A stretch of 38,145 bases of DNA from contig MWDO01000027.1 in NCBI GenBank assembly GCA_002070605.1, forward strand, positions 1 through 38,145, written 5' to 3'. The first letter of the stretch is position 1. Every line of letters begins with the position of its first letter. The notes below the pieces were generated by a model, which was given only the letters and a program-made list of their open reading frames with translations, was not told the DNA's origin and ran no database searches. Origin of the DNA: Spirochaetes bacterium ADurb.Bin133 (GTDB taxonomy: Bacteria; Spirochaetota; GWE2-31-10; MWDO01). Position numbers and translations under genes: made by a program. Below, one piece after another: positions 16,635-25,272 of this stretch.

Positions 16635-17750
16635 ATGAAAAGAGTAACGATTTTTTTTATTACTATTGCGCTATTAACGACGATACTATTGAGTTGCCCG
16701 CCTCAACCCGAGGAAAATACCGATAGTCCGTCGCCGGCTAGTACGACGTCGGACCCTTTTAAAGAGAGTCTGATCGAAAGATATATCGAAAAATACGACG
16801 GAACTACCGACTTAAATATTGCTTCTTGGTACTATCTCGCCGACGGAACATTGGGCGAATATTCAGTTTACTATTACGACGAACATGGTAGAGATACCGA
16901 GGTTCTCTCTTACAGCTCAGAGACGACGAGCGACTCCTCCTATCAGGGCAAGTACAAATATACTTACGACGCCAGTATCGTAGATTCCAACGACCCCCGT
17001 TTTCGATGTATTATTAAAGGGGAAGTTCTCGATAAGAACAACGTTGTTTTGCAAAGTTATGACGCGACTTATAACGAAAAAGGCAACTATCTGACGTTCG
17101 TTTTAAAAGATTCCGCCGAAGAAGTTTTAGAGAGCAGAACTTCGACTTACGACGCAAGCGGCGACCATTATATAAAAGAGACGTACTATAACAGCGCCGA
17201 ACAGATAGAAGCGAACAAATTTGAGGAGTATACCTGTACATACAACCCGGCAATACCTGGACAATATATAGAAGAGATAAAGTACCATAAGGTATCCGCC
17301 GATTATACCGATGCTACTATGGATTACCCTGATTATGAAACTACTATAACCTATAAGTTTTTCTGGAGGAACGACTCCGATAAAATGCACTATTTACAGC
17401 AGAGTTTTGACGTTTCCGGAGATCTTTGCGATATGATACAGTATCAGTTCGACTCCAATGGAAACAAAACAATGAGATCGGTTTATTCCGGCGGTAAAAC
17501 TCAATCGTACAGAACATATGCTTACAACGAAGATAATAATCTTATTAACGAATCCATATACTCCATGAGTCTCGGCGATAAACTGGAAAATAAATTTTTA
17601 TACCGTTACTACGGTACCGAGACCGAATTTTACCGCGAAGAGACGTCTTATAGTTACAGCTATCCGGAGGATAGTAGAAGCTTAAAAGGCTCGGCTCTTA
17701 CTAAAAAGAACTTTATAACGCCAAAATCTAATCGGATCTGCAATCCGTAA
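16635..17750 (+). CDS. Putative lipoprotein with YD-like repeats
   Basis: The start at 16635 is preferred over the in-frame ATG at 16617 because AAAGGAG (16622-16628) sits 6 nt before it and the product then begins directly with a lipoprotein signal (MKRVTIFFITIALLTTILLSC, Cys21). The mature ~350 residues hold at least six imperfect repeats of Y(D/N)xxGxxxxxxxY (YYDEHGRDTEV, YNEKGNYLTF, YDASGDHYIKE, FDSNGNKTMRS, YNEDNNLIN), as in the first lipoprotein of the unit. Such hairpin repeats occur in surface and toxin-associated proteins, but here no toxin domain is seen. A strong hairpin with T-tract follows at 17757-17794. Confidence 0.7.
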   Translation: MKRVTIFFITIALLTTILLSCPPQPEENTDSPSPASTTSDPFKESLIERYIEKYDGTTDLNIASWYYLADGTLGEYSVYYYDEHGRDTEVLSYSSETTSDSSYQGKYKYTYDASIVDSNDPRFRCIIKGEVLDKNNVVLQSYDATYNEKGNYLTFVLKDSAEEVLESRTSTYDASGDHYIKETYYNSAEQIEANKFEEYTCTYNPAIPGQYIEEIKYHKVSADYTDATMDYPDYETTITYKFFWRNDSDKMHYLQQSFDVSGDLCDMIQYQFDSNGNKTMRSVYSGGKTQSYRTYAYNEDNNLINESIYSMSLGDKLENKFLYRYYGTETEFYREETSYSYSYPEDSRSLKGSALTKKNFITPKSNRICNP

Positions 17751-17756
17751 GGAATC

Positions 17757-17794
17757 AAAAAAAAGTCCGGATTTTTAATTCGGACTTTTTTTTA
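17757..17794. terminator. Bidirectional rho-independent terminator
   Basis: AAAAAGTCCG (17761-17770) pairs with CGGACTTTTT (17782-17791) around an AT loop, with A-run upstream and T-run downstream. It ends the lipoprotein unit on the plus strand and is also well formed on the minus strand, although the minus-strand SBP gene ends 115 bp away. Confidence 0.85.
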
Positions 17795-17820
17795 TTTAAA
17801 CGCCTTTTTAATTTTACCGT

Positions 17821-17850
17821 TTGATTTCTATCGCGTTGATTTCTATCGCG
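17821..17850. repeat. Perfect 15-bp tandem duplication
   Basis: TTGATTTCTATCGCG occurs twice head to tail (17821-17835, 17836-17850) in the gap between two convergent genes, then runs into CGCGCGCG. No coding potential; probably replication slippage. Confidence 0.8.
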
Positions 17851-17908
17851 CGCGCGGTCTCTTTCTCCGTCGCTCTAATGAGACTGTAAATACGCAAAAT
17901 TATAACCG

Positions 17909-18964
17909 TTATTTAATCGACTCAAGCATAAACGAACCTTCTACGACTAAATTCGGATCTATAGCGTAATCCTCCGGTAATTTTTTTTCGCTTTCTTTAT
18001 ACAGGCGCGCGGATATATTAAAAATGTTATATGCCGAAAACTGTTCGTTACTATCAAAAAATCTTTTATTCTCCTCCTTTCCGGCGACCGTAACGTCGTT
18101 AAGCATCAGAGCGACCTCTTCCGCTCCCCCTTTTATACCAAAAAGGTCGGCAATTTGACCGGCGACTTTCTCTTTATTTTGCAGGAATATATCGTAACCG
18201 TCGATCATAGCTTTTGTGAAGTTCTTGATAATTTCGGGATTTTTCTCTACAAAATCAGCTCTCGCCAGATATATATCCGCAATAAGCCCGTAATATGGAT
18301 ATTCGTCCGCGGTCGAAGCTATAATCTTAGCCCCTTCTATATACGACTCTTTTGTATTGTCCGTCAGATCGTAAATAAAAGGCGACCAGGTTACGCAAAC
18401 GTCGACGTCTTTTTGGGTAACAAACGCGTCTTTCGCCAAAATAGCGTCGCCGACGTATATCATGTTAACGTCGCCGGCTTTAAGACCAAATTTATCCAGA
18501 TAATACAGTATAAAGTAGTGCGAAGGGGTATATTGAGCCGTAACGATTTTCTTACCTTTGAGATCGGCGCCGTCTTTGATATCTCCCCGCGCTATAATCC
18601 CGTCCCCTCCCCTGGAATAGTCAAAAAGTCCGATTACCTTTGGAGAAGTTCTCTTATCTTTGCTGAGTTCAAGGTAATGTATCGGAAGCATATCCATCGT
18701 CGACCAGATGATAGGATAGGCGCCGCCGGCAAAACCTATAAGCTGATTAGTAGGATTTTCTTCCTGAATCAGTTCTACTTTAAATTTGCCGTATTTATAA
18801 AACAACGAATCCTCGCTTGGACTAGCGCCGCCGTTAGCTGCAAACAAAGCGGCGTAACCGCCCCACGTTACGAGCGGAATTTTTATCGTTATATCGCTCT
18901 CTTTTTTACAACACGGCGATAATAAAAGAGTAATAATAACTACGAAAAGCGCTATCTTTTTCAT
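17909..18964 (-). CDS. ABC transporter solute-binding lipoprotein, NMT1/SsuA-like
   Basis: The 351-residue product has a lipobox (LLLSPC, Cys18) and a type II periplasmic-binding fold. WGGYAALFAANGG opens the first lobe, and ADLKGKKIVTAQYTPSHYFILYYLDKFGLKAGDV is the typical NMT1/taurine/nitrate-type hinge block. VDVCVTWSPF, then ARADFVEKNPEIIKNFTKAMIDGYD, is typical of the family. Substrate is unknown; sulfonates, nitrate, thiamine precursors or similar are used by relatives. No permease or ATPase gene is adjacent, so the cognate transporter must be elsewhere. The gene is flanked by a terminator region and divergent pyrG. Confidence 0.85.
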   Translation of the reverse strand: MKKIALFVVIITLLLSPCCKKESDITIKIPLVTWGGYAALFAANGGASPSEDSLFYKYGKFKVELIQEENPTNQLIGFAGGAYPIIWSTMDMLPIHYLELSKDKRTSPKVIGLFDYSRGGDGIIARGDIKDGADLKGKKIVTAQYTPSHYFILYYLDKFGLKAGDVNMIYVGDAILAKDAFVTQKDVDVCVTWSPFIYDLTDNTKESYIEGAKIIASTADEYPYYGLIADIYLARADFVEKNPEIIKNFTKAMIDGYDIFLQNKEKVAGQIADLFGIKGGAEEVALMLNDVTVAGKEENKRFFDSNEQFSAYNIFNISARLYKESEKKLPEDYAIDPNLVVEGSFMLESIK

Positions 18965-19054
18965 TTTTAGCTCCTAATTAAAAAAAAATATAATTTAGTA
19001 ACAAAGTTATATAATATCAATAATACGTCTTATATTCAAGTAAAAAATTATATG

Positions 19055-19102
19055 TAAATTTGATATAAAAATATTTAAAATTTTCTTTAAATTTGATATA
19101 AA
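19055..19102 (+). repeat. Two 15-bp direct repeats upstream of pyrG
   Basis: TAAATTTGATATAAA occurs at 19055-19069 and 19088-19102, 33 bp apart (about three helical turns) in the divergent gap between the SBP gene and pyrG. The spacing would place two bound proteins on one DNA face, but low-complexity AT sequence may explain it. Confidence 0.5.
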
Positions 19103-19131
19103 GGTAAATCTTATTTTTTTGGATAAACGTT

Positions 19132-20739
19132 ATGAAAAGCGTCAAATTTATTTTTGTTTCGGGCGGCGTATGCTCGTCGTTAGGAAAAGGGATAGCAAGC
19201 TCGTCGATCGGAGCTTTACTGGAAGGATGCGGATATAAGATAGCGATGACAAAGGTAGACCCGTATATTAATGTCGACGCCGGCACGATGAGTCCATACC
19301 AGCACGGCGAAGCGTACATTACGGACGACGGCGCCGAGACCGATCTTGATCTGGGCAACTACGAGAGATTCACAAAGACGCTTCTTTCCAAAAAAAATTC
19401 TATTACTACTGGACAAGTTTACAAAGAGGTCATTAGAAGAGAGAGAGAAGGAGATTATCAGGGGAAATGCGTTCAGGTTATTCCTCATATAACGGACGAG
19501 ATCCGTAAAAGAATCAAGTCTTCCGCCGACAAAGACACCGATATATCCATAGTAGAGATCGGCGGAACCGTCGGAGATATCGAGTCCATTCCGTTCCTTG
19601 AAGCGGCTAGACAGTTTATTACCGACGTAGGCAGAGACAACGTGATTTTTGTTCATCTCACTCTTGTTCCCAAGATAACCGCCGCCGACGAATTCAAAAC
19701 TAAGCCGACGCAACATAGCGTTCAAAAACTGCGCGAAATAGGTATTCAACCGGATATATTGCTCTGCAGGATAGACGGCGAGATGGATCAGATGATGAAA
19801 AAAAAGATAAGTCTCTTTACAAACGTCGAGGAGGAGGCGGTTATCGAATCTGTAACGGTAAGTTTATCCATATATGAAATACCCGCTCTTTACGATGCGA
19901 AGGGATTGACTAAGATTCTTTTAAAAAAACTCCGTCTGCCTTACGAGGGGGTAAAAACAAATTTAAAAATCTGGTACGATCTCGTAGATAAAATAAAAAA
20001 TCCAAAATATACTTCAAAAATTGCGGTCGTCGGAAAATATATAGAACTTCAAGACGCTTACAAATCGATTTACGAGGCGTTAGATCACGGAGGACACGCA
20101 AATTCGACCAGACTTGAGATAGTAAAAATTCAGAGCGACAATATAAATGAAAACAACGTTTCTGAAATATTGAAAGACGTAGACGGGATTCTCGTTCCGG
20201 GCGGGTCTGTAGAGAAGGGAATAGAGGGCGAACTATTATCGGTAAAATATGCCAGAGAAAACAAAATTCCGTTTTTTGGAATTTGTCTGGGTATGCAAGT
20301 TATGGTTATAGAATACGCCAGAAATGTCCTAGGACTAAAAGACGCAAATTCTACCGAATTAGAATCAAAAACCCCCTACCCCGTCGTTAGTCTCCTTGAA
20401 GAACAGGAGGGCGTCGACAACAAGGGCGGCTCTATGAGACTCGGCGCTTACGACTCGACCGTTATCGAAGGGACAAAACTTCACGCGGCGTATAATAAAA
20501 CTAAAATTTCGGAGAGACACAGACGCCGCTACGAATTTAATAATAAGTTTAAGGAAGATTTTGAAAAAGCGCGTCTTGTTATATCTTGTAAAACGGAGGA
20601 AGACAATCTCGTCGAAGCGGTCGAATGGCCGGATCACCCCTTCGGCGTCGGAGTACAGTTTCATCCGGAATTCAAATCAAAACCGATAGAGCCGCATCCG
20701 TTGTTTAAGATGTTTATTAAGTCGACCTTGAAAAAATGA
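19132..20739 (+). CDS. pyrG: CTP synthase
   Basis: The 535-residue product is full-length PyrG: UTP + ATP + glutamine to CTP. The N-terminal synthase domain has the P-loop region SSLGKGIASSSIGALLE (~13-29), DPYINVDAGTMSPYQHGE and the DDGAETDLDLGNYERF block. The C-terminal class I glutamine amidotransferase has the nucleophile elbow FGICLGMQ (Cys385) and the VQFHPEFKS histidine-glutamate pair. Its stop overlaps the start of lptC by 4 bp (ATGA), so CTP synthesis and lipopolysaccharide export genes are co-transcribed, a linkage seen in other Gram-negative lineages (CTP feeds CMP-Kdo). Confidence 0.97.
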   Translation: MKSVKFIFVSGGVCSSLGKGIASSSIGALLEGCGYKIAMTKVDPYINVDAGTMSPYQHGEAYITDDGAETDLDLGNYERFTKTLLSKKNSITTGQVYKEVIRREREGDYQGKCVQVIPHITDEIRKRIKSSADKDTDISIVEIGGTVGDIESIPFLEAARQFITDVGRDNVIFVHLTLVPKITAADEFKTKPTQHSVQKLREIGIQPDILLCRIDGEMDQMMKKKISLFTNVEEEAVIESVTVSLSIYEIPALYDAKGLTKILLKKLRLPYEGVKTNLKIWYDLVDKIKNPKYTSKIAVVGKYIELQDAYKSIYEALDHGGHANSTRLEIVKIQSDNINENNVSEILKDVDGILVPGGSVEKGIEGELLSVKYARENKIPFFGICLGMQVMVIEYARNVLGLKDANSTELESKTPYPVVSLLEEQEGVDNKGGSMRLGAYDSTVIEGTKLHAAYNKTKISERHRRRYEFNNKFKEDFEKARLVISCKTEEDNLVEAVEWPDHPFGVGVQFHPEFKSKPIEPHPLFKMFIKSTLKK

Positions 20740-21290
20740 GAATAGCGATATTTTTTGTTATATTAATTTTGAGTTGTTCTTACGACCGATCAAAATACGA
20801 TAGAGACGAGACTGTCGAATATCCCGATATGATTCAGGATATATACGTTCATTATATTTATAAAAATAACAAAAAATACCTCAAAACCGAAATAACAAGG
20901 GCGGAATTCTACGAAAAATCCGGAAAAATACGGTGCGACGGTCTAAAAACCGATATATTTAACTCGAAAGGCGCGCTAACTACGGAGATATTTGCCGATA
21001 AAGGAAATATAGATAAAAACGATAAACTCGTTATATTTACGGGAAACGTTAGGATTAAGACTTTTGAATCAAAATCTACAATATTTACCGAGGAGTTGTA
21101 TCTGGATTATAAAAACAACAAGTTGTTCTCAAACGTTCCGGTAAGTATAAAAAAAGACGACGGCTCTTATCTTAACGCGTCTAGTATGGAGTCGGATATT
21201 AAAACGGAAGAGTCCAGTTTTCAAAATATGGAGATCAAATATTTTTACGAAGCGGACGACGAAGGAAAAAATGTTAAAAAGAAAAAGTAA
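20736..21290 (+). CDS. lptC: LptC-like LPS export bridge protein
   Basis: The 184-residue product has a lipoprotein-type N-terminus (FFVILILSC) and a single OstA-like beta-jellyroll: YLKTEITRAEFYEKSGKIRCDG..., EIFADKGNIDKNDKLVIFTGNVRIKT. The order of strands and position before lptA identify LptC. It would link the LptB2FG pump to periplasmic LptA. Canonical LptC has a membrane anchor; a lipid anchor is a variation. The start overlaps pyrG by 4 bp and its 3' end overlaps lptA by 20 bp. Sequence conservation in LptC is low, so the symbol rests on context as well. Confidence 0.82.
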   Translation: MRIAIFFVILILSCSYDRSKYDRDETVEYPDMIQDIYVHYIYKNNKKYLKTEITRAEFYEKSGKIRCDGLKTDIFNSKGALTTEIFADKGNIDKNDKLVIFTGNVRIKTFESKSTIFTEELYLDYKNNKLFSNVPVSIKKDDGSYLNASSMESDIKTEESSFQNMEIKYFYEADDEGKNVKKKK

Positions 21291-21933
21291 ATTTCTGAAA
21301 ATTATAGTTATTTTATTCATATCGGCGGCGTCGTTAAACGCAAAAATTGACGAGTTGAATCTAAAATCCGACCACGGCTCGTATAACGAAGCCAAAAAGA
21401 TCTTCTTCGCCCAAGGCAACGCTCATATAATAATAGACAACAACGAGATATTTTGCGACGAAATGGAGATCCATTTAACCAAAGACGACAACGTTGAAAA
21501 AGCTATTTTTAAAAGAAATATCCGCATTTTTCAGGAAAAAGAGAAGATACAAATCGGCGGCGAATACGCCGAATACTATAAAAAGGATAAACAGTTCGTT
21601 ATCAGGGACAACGCCTTTTACGCGGACGTAGAAGAGGAGGTCGCGGTATTCGGAGATTCTATATACAATTACGATAAAGAAAAAATCGCAATAGTGCAAG
21701 GAAACGCTCGCATCTATCAAAAAGATATATACGCAAAAGGCGCAAGCGTAAAATATACAAGAAAAGATAAACTTATGGAAATCAGCGGTTTTCCGACCGT
21801 TGAAAATCAGGGCTCGACTTATAACGCAAAAAAAATAATAGTCAACGTCGAGGCAAACACTTTCTATCTGGAAGGAGGGATCGACGCTATTATTCTAAAT
21901 GAAGAGAAAGAGGAAGATAAAAAAGCCGATTAA
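21271..21933 (+). CDS. lptA: LptA/OstA-family periplasmic LPS transport protein
   Basis: The 220-residue product has a Sec signal (FLKIIVILFISAASLNAK) and repeated OstA beta-strand units: KSDHGSYNEAKKIFFAQGNAHIIIDN, FCDEMEIHLTKDD and NARIYQKDIYAKGASVKYTRKDKLMEISG. LptA oligomers form the periplasmic bridge that carries LPS to the outer membrane. It lies between lptC (20-bp overlap) and lptB (24-bp gap). The C-terminus ends in a charged EKEEDKKAD tail. Confidence 0.88.
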   Translation: MLKRKSKFLKIIVILFISAASLNAKIDELNLKSDHGSYNEAKKIFFAQGNAHIIIDNNEIFCDEMEIHLTKDDNVEKAIFKRNIRIFQEKEKIQIGGEYAEYYKKDKQFVIRDNAFYADVEEEVAVFGDSIYNYDKEKIAIVQGNARIYQKDIYAKGASVKYTRKDKLMEISGFPTVENQGSTYNAKKIIVNVEANTFYLEGGIDAIILNEEKEEDKKAD

Positions 21934-21957
21934 AAAAATAACTGTTCAAGGTAGATT

Positions 21958-22833
21958 ATGGAGAACGATTTAGAAATTACCGAAAAGACGGATACTCAAA
22001 TTGAAGATATTCAGAATATTGGCGAACTCGACGCAAATATTCCGGATAAGACAGATATTGTTGAAGACGCCGCGAACGTCTCTTCGCAAACGGAAGAAAC
22101 CGAAGAAGAACTTTCTATCCTTGAAGTAAAACATCTTATCAAAAAATTCGGAAGTAAAGTAGCCGTAAACGACGCCTCCTTCTCAATGAAGCAAGGCGAA
22201 ATCGTAGGACTGCTCGGACCAAACGGCGCCGGCAAAACGACAATTTTTTATATGATAGTAGGATTTATCAAGCCGACCAGCGGCGATATATTTCTAGACC
22301 GCCATAAGATCACATATCTGCAGATGTATCGCAGAGCAAAATTGGGGATCAGTTACCTCTCGCAAGAGGCTTCGGTCTTCAGGAAACTAACGGTTCAAGA
22401 AAATATCGACGCCGTATTAGAATCGCTAGATATATCGAACGAAGAAAAAAAAAGGCGAAAGGACGAGGTCATGGAAGACCTCGGCATAACGCGGCTGTCG
22501 AAGCAGAAAGCCTATTCCTTATCGGGCGGAGAGAGAAGAAGAACTGAGATAGCGAGAGCCCTTGCGCTCAAACCCAAGTTTCTTTTACTCGACGAGCCTT
22601 TCGCCGGCGTCGATCCGATCGCCGTCTCAGATATACAGAGTATTATCGGCAGACTGCGTCAAAAAAATATCGGCGTTTTGATTACCGATCACAACGTTCG
22701 AGAAACTCTTAAGATTACAAATAGAGCCTATATTATTAATTTGGGCAATATTTTCAGAGCGGGAAACGCCGAAGAGCTGGTAAACGATCAGATGGTCAGA
22801 AAGTTGTATCTCGGAGAAAATTTCTCGTTTTAA
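21958..22833 (+). CDS. lptB: LPS export ABC ATPase LptB with acidic N-terminal extension
   Basis: Residues ~52-291 are a complete LptB ATPase: Walker A GPNGAGKTTIF (~86-96), Q-loop LSQEASVFRKLTV, signature LSGGERRRTEIARAL (~188), Walker B FLLLDEPFAGVDPIAV and switch His in ITDHNVRETL. The FAGVDPIAV and SYLSQEASVFRKL stretches are typical of LptB and of no other ABC branch. The first ~51 residues are unusual: acidic, hydrophilic and probably disordered (many Glu/Asp, no Lys-rich run). They are not present in E. coli LptB. It is the fourth gene of pyrG-lptC-lptA-lptB. The LptF/G permeases are not in this window. Confidence 0.95.
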   Translation: MENDLEITEKTDTQIEDIQNIGELDANIPDKTDIVEDAANVSSQTEETEEELSILEVKHLIKKFGSKVAVNDASFSMKQGEIVGLLGPNGAGKTTIFYMIVGFIKPTSGDIFLDRHKITYLQMYRRAKLGISYLSQEASVFRKLTVQENIDAVLESLDISNEEKKRRKDEVMEDLGITRLSKQKAYSLSGGERRRTEIARALALKPKFLLLDEPFAGVDPIAVSDIQSIIGRLRQKNIGVLITDHNVRETLKITNRAYIINLGNIFRAGNAEELVNDQMVRKLYLGENFSF

Positions 22834-23234
22834 CGGCGCCAATTAGCGCCCGTCGGTTTTTTGGGACGGAGAAATGGACGCATATGATGTTGAGAATAAA
22901 ATTGACACATATGGGACGTAGAATTCTTGAGAAGAAAATGGACGCATATGCGACGCGATAAAAGCGGGAATTCCCGTTTTGAATATACTAAAACACTAAA
23001 TCGCCCTTTATATCGGAACCTTATCGGGACTCGCGCCGCGCCCCGACGAAGAAAATTGACACATATGCGTTGCATAACCGCCGCGGCTACTCCCTGATAG
23101 AATTTGACACATATGAGCTACATAACCGCCGCGGCTACTCCCCGATAAAAATTGACACATATGGGACGTAGAATTATTGGAAGAAAAATGATGCATACGA
23201 CGCCGGCGAATCCCCCAAAAAATCGACGGCGCGC
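22834..23234 (-). repeat. Complete interspersed element with inverted ends (element D)
   Basis: The left end has GCGCCCGTCGGTTTTTTGGG (22846-22865) and the right end CCCCAAAAAATCGACGG (23213-23229), which are inverted copies. Between them six CATATG cores (22881, 22908, 22945, 23062, 23110, 23158) lie mostly as AAATTGACACATATG, i.e. on the minus strand. Two 48-bp tandem units are nearly identical (CATAACCGCCGCGGCTACTC). The element fills the whole gap from lptB's stop to the promoter at 23255. No transposase is present, so it resembles a non-autonomous (MITE-like) or structural repeat. Minus-strand open frames here lack ribosome binding sites and are treated as repeat translations. Confidence 0.85.
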
Positions 23235-23254
23235 TCAAAATTATTTCAACTTTT

Positions 23255-23283
23255 TTGACAAAGTCTACGTATTTTGGTATAAT
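23255..23283 (+). promoter_or_regulatory. Consensus sigma-70 promoter
   Basis: TTGACA (23255-23260), a 17-bp spacer and TATAAT (23278-23283) form a perfect vegetative promoter. The ATG of the next gene is at 23289, 5 nt after the -10 box, so the transcript would begin at or inside the start codon (leaderless). Confidence 0.85.
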
Positions 23284-23288
23284 CAGAT

Positions 23289-24188
23289 ATGCTTGGTAAA
23301 ATTATTTCAAACAAGGACGTTTCGGAGTTAGTCGTTTCCGGCGCGGTTGACGGCTCGTTTACGTCGGATTTGCCTTATAAAAGCGAGATTTTTAGAAATT
23401 TAAATCTCGTATGCAACAATAGCGGTAAATTTTATTTATTGATCGACAACAGGGCGGAATTCTCCGTATATTACGACGCGCCGCTTTGCGATAGCGTGAA
23501 ACGTTTTATTACCGATTTTCTCGAAATGAAACAGAACGACTTGAGAACTTCGTATAGGTTGATAGATATATCCCTCAAACTTGGTTTAGAAAAAGGCGAA
23601 ATTGAGGATATTTTCAAGATAATACGCTGGAAGGCGGGAGATACGGGCTGGGAATATTATAATAAAATCGGGACTTTTTCGCAAAAATTGAAAGACCTTG
23701 TCTTTGATAATAAAGTATCGTTAAATTACGCTCTTCTTTTTGTTAAAATATTTGAGAACGACGCTTACGATGATTTTTTAAATATCGTTCCCGATACTAT
23801 AACGTTTTCGGAAAGGAATTTGATTTTAGAACGAGTAGCGGAAATATCGCTCAAAAACAACGCCTCTTTGGACGAAATTATCCGAATAGTCCAAAAATCA
23901 AAAGAAAATATCGTCGACACAATCTATAATATTAGAAATCCATTATTTGCAAAAATTAGCTCAATTTTCAACGTTTTTCTTAAGAAATTAAAACTTACAA
24001 ACAAAGTAGTTTACGATAAATATTTTGAAAATGAAAATTATAAACTCGAAATTCATTTTAAAAACATCGATAATCTAATGAATTTGCTTGAAAAGCGAAA
24101 ACTAGACCTCGAAAACTACGTTAATAACGGCGGCAAAGACTATTTCATAACTTCAAATCTTTTTTCGGATAGCGCTTCTGATGAATAA
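23289..24188 (+). CDS. Conserved hypothetical protein, first gene of SPL operon
   Basis: The 299-residue product has no signal peptide and no family I recognise. It is largely alpha-helical, with an initial beta-containing region (SELVVSGAVDGSF..., FYLLIDNRAEFSVYYD) and long charged helices at the C-terminus (LKKLKLTNKVVYDKYFENENYKLEI). Translation cannot begin upstream because an in-frame TAA lies at 23280-23282. The ATG at 23289 has no Shine-Dalgarno and sits 5 nt past a perfect -10 box, pointing to a leaderless mRNA. It overlaps the radical SAM gene by 8 bp. It may be an accessory factor to that enzyme; this is inference. Confidence 0.6.
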   Translation: MLGKIISNKDVSELVVSGAVDGSFTSDLPYKSEIFRNLNLVCNNSGKFYLLIDNRAEFSVYYDAPLCDSVKRFITDFLEMKQNDLRTSYRLIDISLKLGLEKGEIEDIFKIIRWKAGDTGWEYYNKIGTFSQKLKDLVFDNKVSLNYALLFVKIFENDAYDDFLNIVPDTITFSERNLILERVAEISLKNNASLDEIIRIVQKSKENIVDTIYNIRNPLFAKISSIFNVFLKKLKLTNKVVYDKYFENENYKLEIHFKNIDNLMNLLEKRKLDLENYVNNGGKDYFITSNLFSDSASDE

Positions 24189-25272
24189 AATAAAAAATAC
24201 TTTTAATAATATTTTTATAGAAACAAAATTTAAACGGCATTATAAAACGCTTGAAATACTTGACAATATAGTTGAAAATCAAGAGATAAGATATATAGAC
24301 GATATTTTAAGTTTTATGAAAGACAACGACGGGGCGATAAATCCCGACGTCAGAAGCAAAACGCTATTTTTAGGGGGCATGAGAGGGGAAATTCTACGAA
24401 AATGTCCCGGATCGTACGGACACATATGTTGCAATTACTCCGTTATAAATTTATATATCGGCTGCCCGATTAACTGCTCTTACTGCATCCTTCAATCGTA
24501 TCTAAATCAGCCGGCTACTATTATAAACGTCGATATCGAAAATATATTTTCCAATCTGAGAAATATTTTTAGCGCTTCAAAGGACCGGCTTTTTCGAATC
24601 GGAACAGGCGAACTTGGAGATTCTTTAGTTTACGACGATATAACTAACTATTCTATTGATTTTGTAAATTTTTTTACGGAATTTGACAACGCAATATTTG
24701 AATTCAAGACAAAAACAGATAAAATCGCTAATTTACTGAAAATTGTTCCAAATAAAGGGAATATCGTGGTCGGTTTCTCGGTAAATCCGGATATTATCAT
24801 AAATTCTGAGGAAAAAAATGCGGCGGCGTTAGACGACAGAATTAATGCGATGCGCCTTCTTATACAAAAAGGATACCTTATCGCCCTTCATTTCGATCCG
24901 TTGATTTTAATAGACAATTTCGAATACGAATACGAAACTGTAATAAAAAAAATATTTTCGCAAATCGAATCTAAAAAAATCCAATGGATAAGTCTCGGAG
25001 CGTTTAGATATACGACGGATCTAAAAAAAGCGATACAATCTAACTATCCCGATACGAAAATATTAGCGGAAGAATTCGCTCTGTGCGAGGATAAAAAATT
25101 CAGATATTTGAGACCGGTTAGAGCGCAATTATATAAATTCATACTAAATACTCTAAAATCCGCGCGCTCGGACGTCCCGGTCTATTTCTGTATGGAGAGT
25201 CCGCAAATATGGAACGAATTGAAACCTCATAACGATCAAATCAAAAAAATTGTTTTTGGAGATAAAATTTGA
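24181..25272 (+). CDS. Spore photoproduct lyase (SPL) family radical SAM protein
   Basis: The 363-residue product has the radical SAM cluster motif CPINCSYC with Cys95, Cys99 and Cys102, preceded by GHICCNYSVINLYIGC. Downstream it has the SPL-type DDRINAMRLLIQKGYLIALHFDPLI block and WISLGAFRY. Characterised SPL repairs a thymine dimer in spore DNA, but non-spore-formers carry relatives of unknown substrate, so repair is only a possibility. A conserved extra CC pair at ~83-84 may contribute to catalysis or cluster binding. It sits between two unknown genes with overlaps of 8 and 4 bp, so all three are probably co-transcribed. Confidence 0.85.
   Translation: MNKIKNTFNNIFIETKFKRHYKTLEILDNIVENQEIRYIDDILSFMKDNDGAINPDVRSKTLFLGGMRGEILRKCPGSYGHICCNYSVINLYIGCPINCSYCILQSYLNQPATIINVDIENIFSNLRNIFSASKDRLFRIGTGELGDSLVYDDITNYSIDFVNFFTEFDNAIFEFKTKTDKIANLLKIVPNKGNIVVGFSVNPDIIINSEEKNAAALDDRINAMRLLIQKGYLIALHFDPLILIDNFEYEYETVIKKIFSQIESKKIQWISLGAFRYTTDLKKAIQSNYPDTKILAEEFALCEDKKFRYLRPVRAQLYKFILNTLKSARSDVPVYFCMESPQIWNELKPHNDQIKKIVFGDKI

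Noticed and set aside
22830-23238. Two small minus-strand frames in element D
   Set aside because: They are translations of the same repeat unit and inverted ends, with no initiation signals.
24420-24436. CATATGTTGCAATTAC as another repeat core
   Set aside because: It encodes part of the SPL gene next to the conserved radical SAM motif, and matches the core in too few bases beyond CATATG.
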